The position numbers and the translations under genes were made by a program. From the NCBI GenBank assembly GCA_964573285.1, contig CAZNJD010000081.1, positions 1-16,395 on the forward strand: DNA of 16,395 nucleotides, in the 5' to 3' direction. This document shows positions 14,971-16,395 of the stretch, one piece after another (the first letter of the stretch is position 1; every line of letters starts with the position of its first letter). A model generated the notes under the pieces. It searched no databases. It was not told where the DNA came from and saw only the letters and a program-made list of their open reading frames with translations. Source of the DNA: UBA1140 sp964573285 (GTDB lineage: Bacteria > Campylobacterota > Campylobacteria > Campylobacterales > Sulfurovaceae).

Positions 14971-15327
14971 TTATGAAAAAATATTTTTTACTTTATCCAA
15001 AATATTTTTTTTCTCTTCTGTTGACTCTGCATTCTCTTGAACCAATCTAAAAACATCATTAGGCATCTTATTTTCAGATGTTCCATCCACATTAATTACT
15101 AATAGTTCAGGGTGTATCAATCTTCTTAATTCTCGTCTAACTACCATATTAGTTGTCATCAAACTCATAGAACATCCATGACAAGTTCCACTCAATTTTA
15201 TATAAATAACTCCATCTTTAACCCCTAAAAGTGTAATTCCTCCTCCATGAGAATTGACATAACCACTTACCTGTGGTAAAACATTTTTTACAGCATAATA
15301 TAACTCTTCATCTGAGAATGGTATCAT
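14971..15327 (-). CDS. NifU-family Fe-S cluster scaffold (C-terminal domain type)
   Basis: The 118-residue protein is a NifU C-terminal-domain (NFU-type) Fe-S carrier acting in the cytoplasm. Residues about 8-80 carry the domain: VLPQVSGYVNSHGGGITLLGV, then the cluster-binding CxxC in GTCHGCSMS (Cys49 and Cys52), then MVVRRELRRLIHPELLVINV. The remaining ~35 residues are charged, with a short helix ending in LDKVKNIFS. AAAGGA (15343-15338) precedes the ATG by about 10 bases, a longish gap. Two TATAAT sequences (15360-15355 and 15382-15377, minus) could drive it. It does not contain the IscU-like N-terminal or ferredoxin domains of full NifU. Downstream come the small ORF and the CDF-hemD pair. 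Confidence 0.92.
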   Translation of the reverse strand: MIPFSDEELYYAVKNVLPQVSGYVNSHGGGITLLGVKDGVIYIKLSGTCHGCSMSLMTTNMVVRRELRRLIHPELLVINVDGTSENKMPNDVFRLVQENAESTEEKKNILDKVKNIFS

Positions 15328-15354
15328 AACTATCTATCCTTTCTATAATTTCAA

Positions 15355-15382
15355 ATTATAATAATAATTTGTATGAATTATA
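15355..15382 (-). promoter_or_regulatory. Possible promoter(s) of the NifU-like gene
   Basis: Two perfect TATAAT hexamers on the minus strand (15360-15355 and 15382-15377) lie upstream of the start at 15327. Neither has a good -35. The nearer one would give a leader of about 20 bases that still includes AAAGGA. In such AT-rich DNA this is weak evidence. Confidence 0.3.
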
Positions 15383-15400
15383 ATATTATTACACTTAAAT

Positions 15401-15477
15401 AGGAGTTAGCTACTCCGATTATCATTTATTTTATTCAAGTGCATAATGATGGAAATAAGATGGAGTAGCATAATCCT
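15401..15477. repeat. Imperfect 16-base inverted repeat enclosing 45 bases
   Basis: AGGAGTTAGCTACTCC (15401-15416) and GGAGTAGCATAATCCT (15462-15477) are inverted copies matching at 13 of 16 positions. The left arm can also fold on itself (GGAGT-TAGCT-ACTCC). The enclosed AT-rich segment can pair only partly. On the plus strand a T-run (CTATTTTTTAT) follows from about 15483. It sits in the 191-base gap between the NifU-like and TauE/SafE genes, both on the minus strand, where a simple plus-strand terminator makes little sense. It could be a small RNA, an attenuator or a decayed mobile-element scar. Confidence 0.45.
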
Positions 15478-15518
15478 AATATCTATTTTTTATATCATCC
15501 CAAAATATCATAATAGCT

Positions 15519-16256
15519 TTAAAATAAAAAACCAAGAAGCAACTTTAAAGCCAACATATACAACAGCAACGCCATCAACTTTTTGATATGGTATTGCTCT
15601 AACTTAAATTGCATCATATAGTTTCCAATATAGCCACCTAAAATGGCACTTAATGCAACTATACCAAGCAGTATCCAATCAAGTTGGACATAACTTGCAT
15701 AGGTAAAAAATGACCCCAATGCTGAAAATGGCACCACAAAACTAACAGCTACAGCTACCTTTTTGGGAGCAAATCCAAGCAGTGCTAGAAGAGGGATTAG
15801 GATATTTCCTCCTCCCACGCCCAAAAGTCCAGCCAAAAAGCCAACAATAGCACCCACCATAATAAGTGTCATGCGACCTTTAGCATGAAAAAGAGCCTTT
15901 TTTTTGCCAAACATCATCATAGATGCACTATAAAAGAGCATCAGCATAAAGAGAAATTTGACAATATCCTCGTCGATAAAACGGCTACTATACGCACCAA
16001 TAGGTGCAAAGAGCAACATCATCGAAGCAATGGGGATAACAAAATCATACTCTACTACTTTGCGTTTGATATTCATCACGCTTGATGTAATGGTAGTCGT
16101 AGCCCCTGCAAAGAGTCCTATAGCTTTAGCTAAAGTAAAATCTAATCCCAAAAAGTGCAATATTGGAATTAATGCTACCCCACTTCCTGCTCCTCCCATT
16201 GAGAATAGAATTGAAAGCAAAAAAGTTAGCGTAACATAAAGTAGATAGTCAGGCAT
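15519..16256 (-). CDS. TauE/SafE-family membrane permease
   Basis: The 245-residue inner-membrane protein belongs to the TauE/SafE (DUF81) family, whose characterised members export sulfite, sulfoacetate or other small anions; the substrate here is unknown. It shows the family's internal duplication: GGAGSGVALIPIL (21-33) in the first half and GVGGGNILIPLL (146-157) in the second, each followed by a hydrophobic helix pair, with about eight membrane segments overall. AAAGGA (around 16270-16265) lies about 9 bases before the ATG. The gene begins 28 bases after the stop of the preceding minus-strand gene, so they are probably co-transcribed. By eye its G+C is somewhat higher (locally up to about 48%) than in neighbouring genes. 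That may reflect different ancestry or simply Gly/Ala-rich coding. Confidence 0.9.
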   Translation of the reverse strand: MPDYLLYVTLTFLLSILFSMGGAGSGVALIPILHFLGLDFTLAKAIGLFAGATTTITSSVMNIKRKVVEYDFVIPIASMMLLFAPIGAYSSRFIDEDIVKFLFMLMLFYSASMMMFGKKKALFHAKGRMTLIMVGAIVGFLAGLLGVGGGNILIPLLALLGFAPKKVAVAVSFVVPFSALGSFFTYASYVQLDWILLGIVALSAILGGYIGNYMMQFKLEQYHIKKLMALLLYMLALKLLLGFLF

Positions 16257-16284
16257 GATTGGTTTTCCTTTTTTTAATAATCTT

Positions 16285-16395
16285 TTATGGAATTGCAGGA
16301 GCCTCTATCTCCTCACCCAAAAAAGCATAACTCTTCCCAATCCGTGCCACAGGTTTAAACGAAATACTCAATCGTTCTCTATCTGTAATAATTCT
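16285..16395 (-). CDS. C-terminal end of an unidentified protein, cut by the window edge
   Basis: A minus-strand frame is open from the window edge to TAA 16287-16285, giving the last 36 residues (begins RIITDRERLS, ends GEEIEAPAIP). The composition and the higher G+C, like that of the TauE/SafE gene, look coding. The gene ends 28 bases before the TauE/SafE start on the same strand, suggesting one operon. I do not recognise the fragment. Confidence 0.65.
   Translation of the reverse strand, partial: RIITDRERLSISFKPVARIGKSYAFLGEEIEAPAIP

Noticed and set aside
15406..15471. Minus-strand 21-codon frame inside the inverted repeat
   Set aside because: Both its start and stop lie in the repeat arms and the ribosome site is too close; probably chance.
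15447..15587. Plus-strand frame of about 46 codons starting ATGATGGAAATAAG
   Set aside because: It runs antisense into the TauE/SafE gene, lacks a ribosome-binding site and resembles no protein.
1..16395. CRISPR array, insertion sequence, prophage or restriction-type defence locus
   Set aside because: No regularly spaced repeats, transposase, integrase, nuclease or methylase signatures were seen on either strand.

Overview
The window is AT-rich (by eye about 30% G+C), bacterial and gene-dense. Protein sequences, 6S RNA placed upstream of purD, and the gene order purD - RDD protein - lptD - (MCE protein) - pnp all point to the Campylobacterota (former Epsilonproteobacteria). As I recall it, Helicobacter and Campylobacter keep a similar purD-RDD-lptD-pnp order. 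I cannot fix the genus; a free-living relative of Sulfurovum, Sulfurimonas or Arcobacter would fit.

Layout. Bases 1-83 hold the start of a truncated minus-strand gene. A minus-strand tRNA-Met(CAU) with a near-consensus promoter follows (336-412). The groES-groEL operon (616-2519, plus) has its own promoter, an upstream 9-9-9 inverted repeat, and a perfect-palindrome terminator. Two less usual plus-strand genes come next: an NlpC/P60 cell-wall hydrolase lipoprotein (2640-3431) and a 580-residue four-helix membrane protein whose soluble part resembles a type 1 periplasmic-binding-protein fold (3492-5234). The rest is on the minus strand. One block reads purD, RDD protein, lptD, MCE/MlaD-like protein and pnp (12868 down to 5241). 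Directly upstream lies the 6S RNA gene (12971-13153), preceded by hemD and a CDF metal-efflux gene that overlap by four bases. Then come a 41-codon small ORF, a NifU-type Fe-S scaffold gene, a long imperfect inverted repeat in an otherwise empty gap, a TauE/SafE-family permease gene and the 3' end of one more gene running off the window.

How the genes fit together. GroES/GroEL fold proteins. PurD makes purine precursors, HemD makes the tetrapyrrole ring, NifU handles Fe-S assembly and the CDF protein exports divalent metal. LptD inserts lipopolysaccharide into the outer membrane, and the adjacent MCE protein probably moves phospholipid between the membranes, so that pair serves outer-membrane building. 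PNPase degrades and tails RNA. 6S RNA binds the housekeeping RNA polymerase.

Most of the window is ordinary core genome. The places that deserve attention are the membrane-tethered PBP1-like protein, the MCE protein with a C-terminal beta-rich domain beside lptD, the possible operator at groES, the alternative hairpins before pnp and the unexplained inverted repeat at 15401-15477. I saw no CRISPR array, insertion sequence or phage gene.
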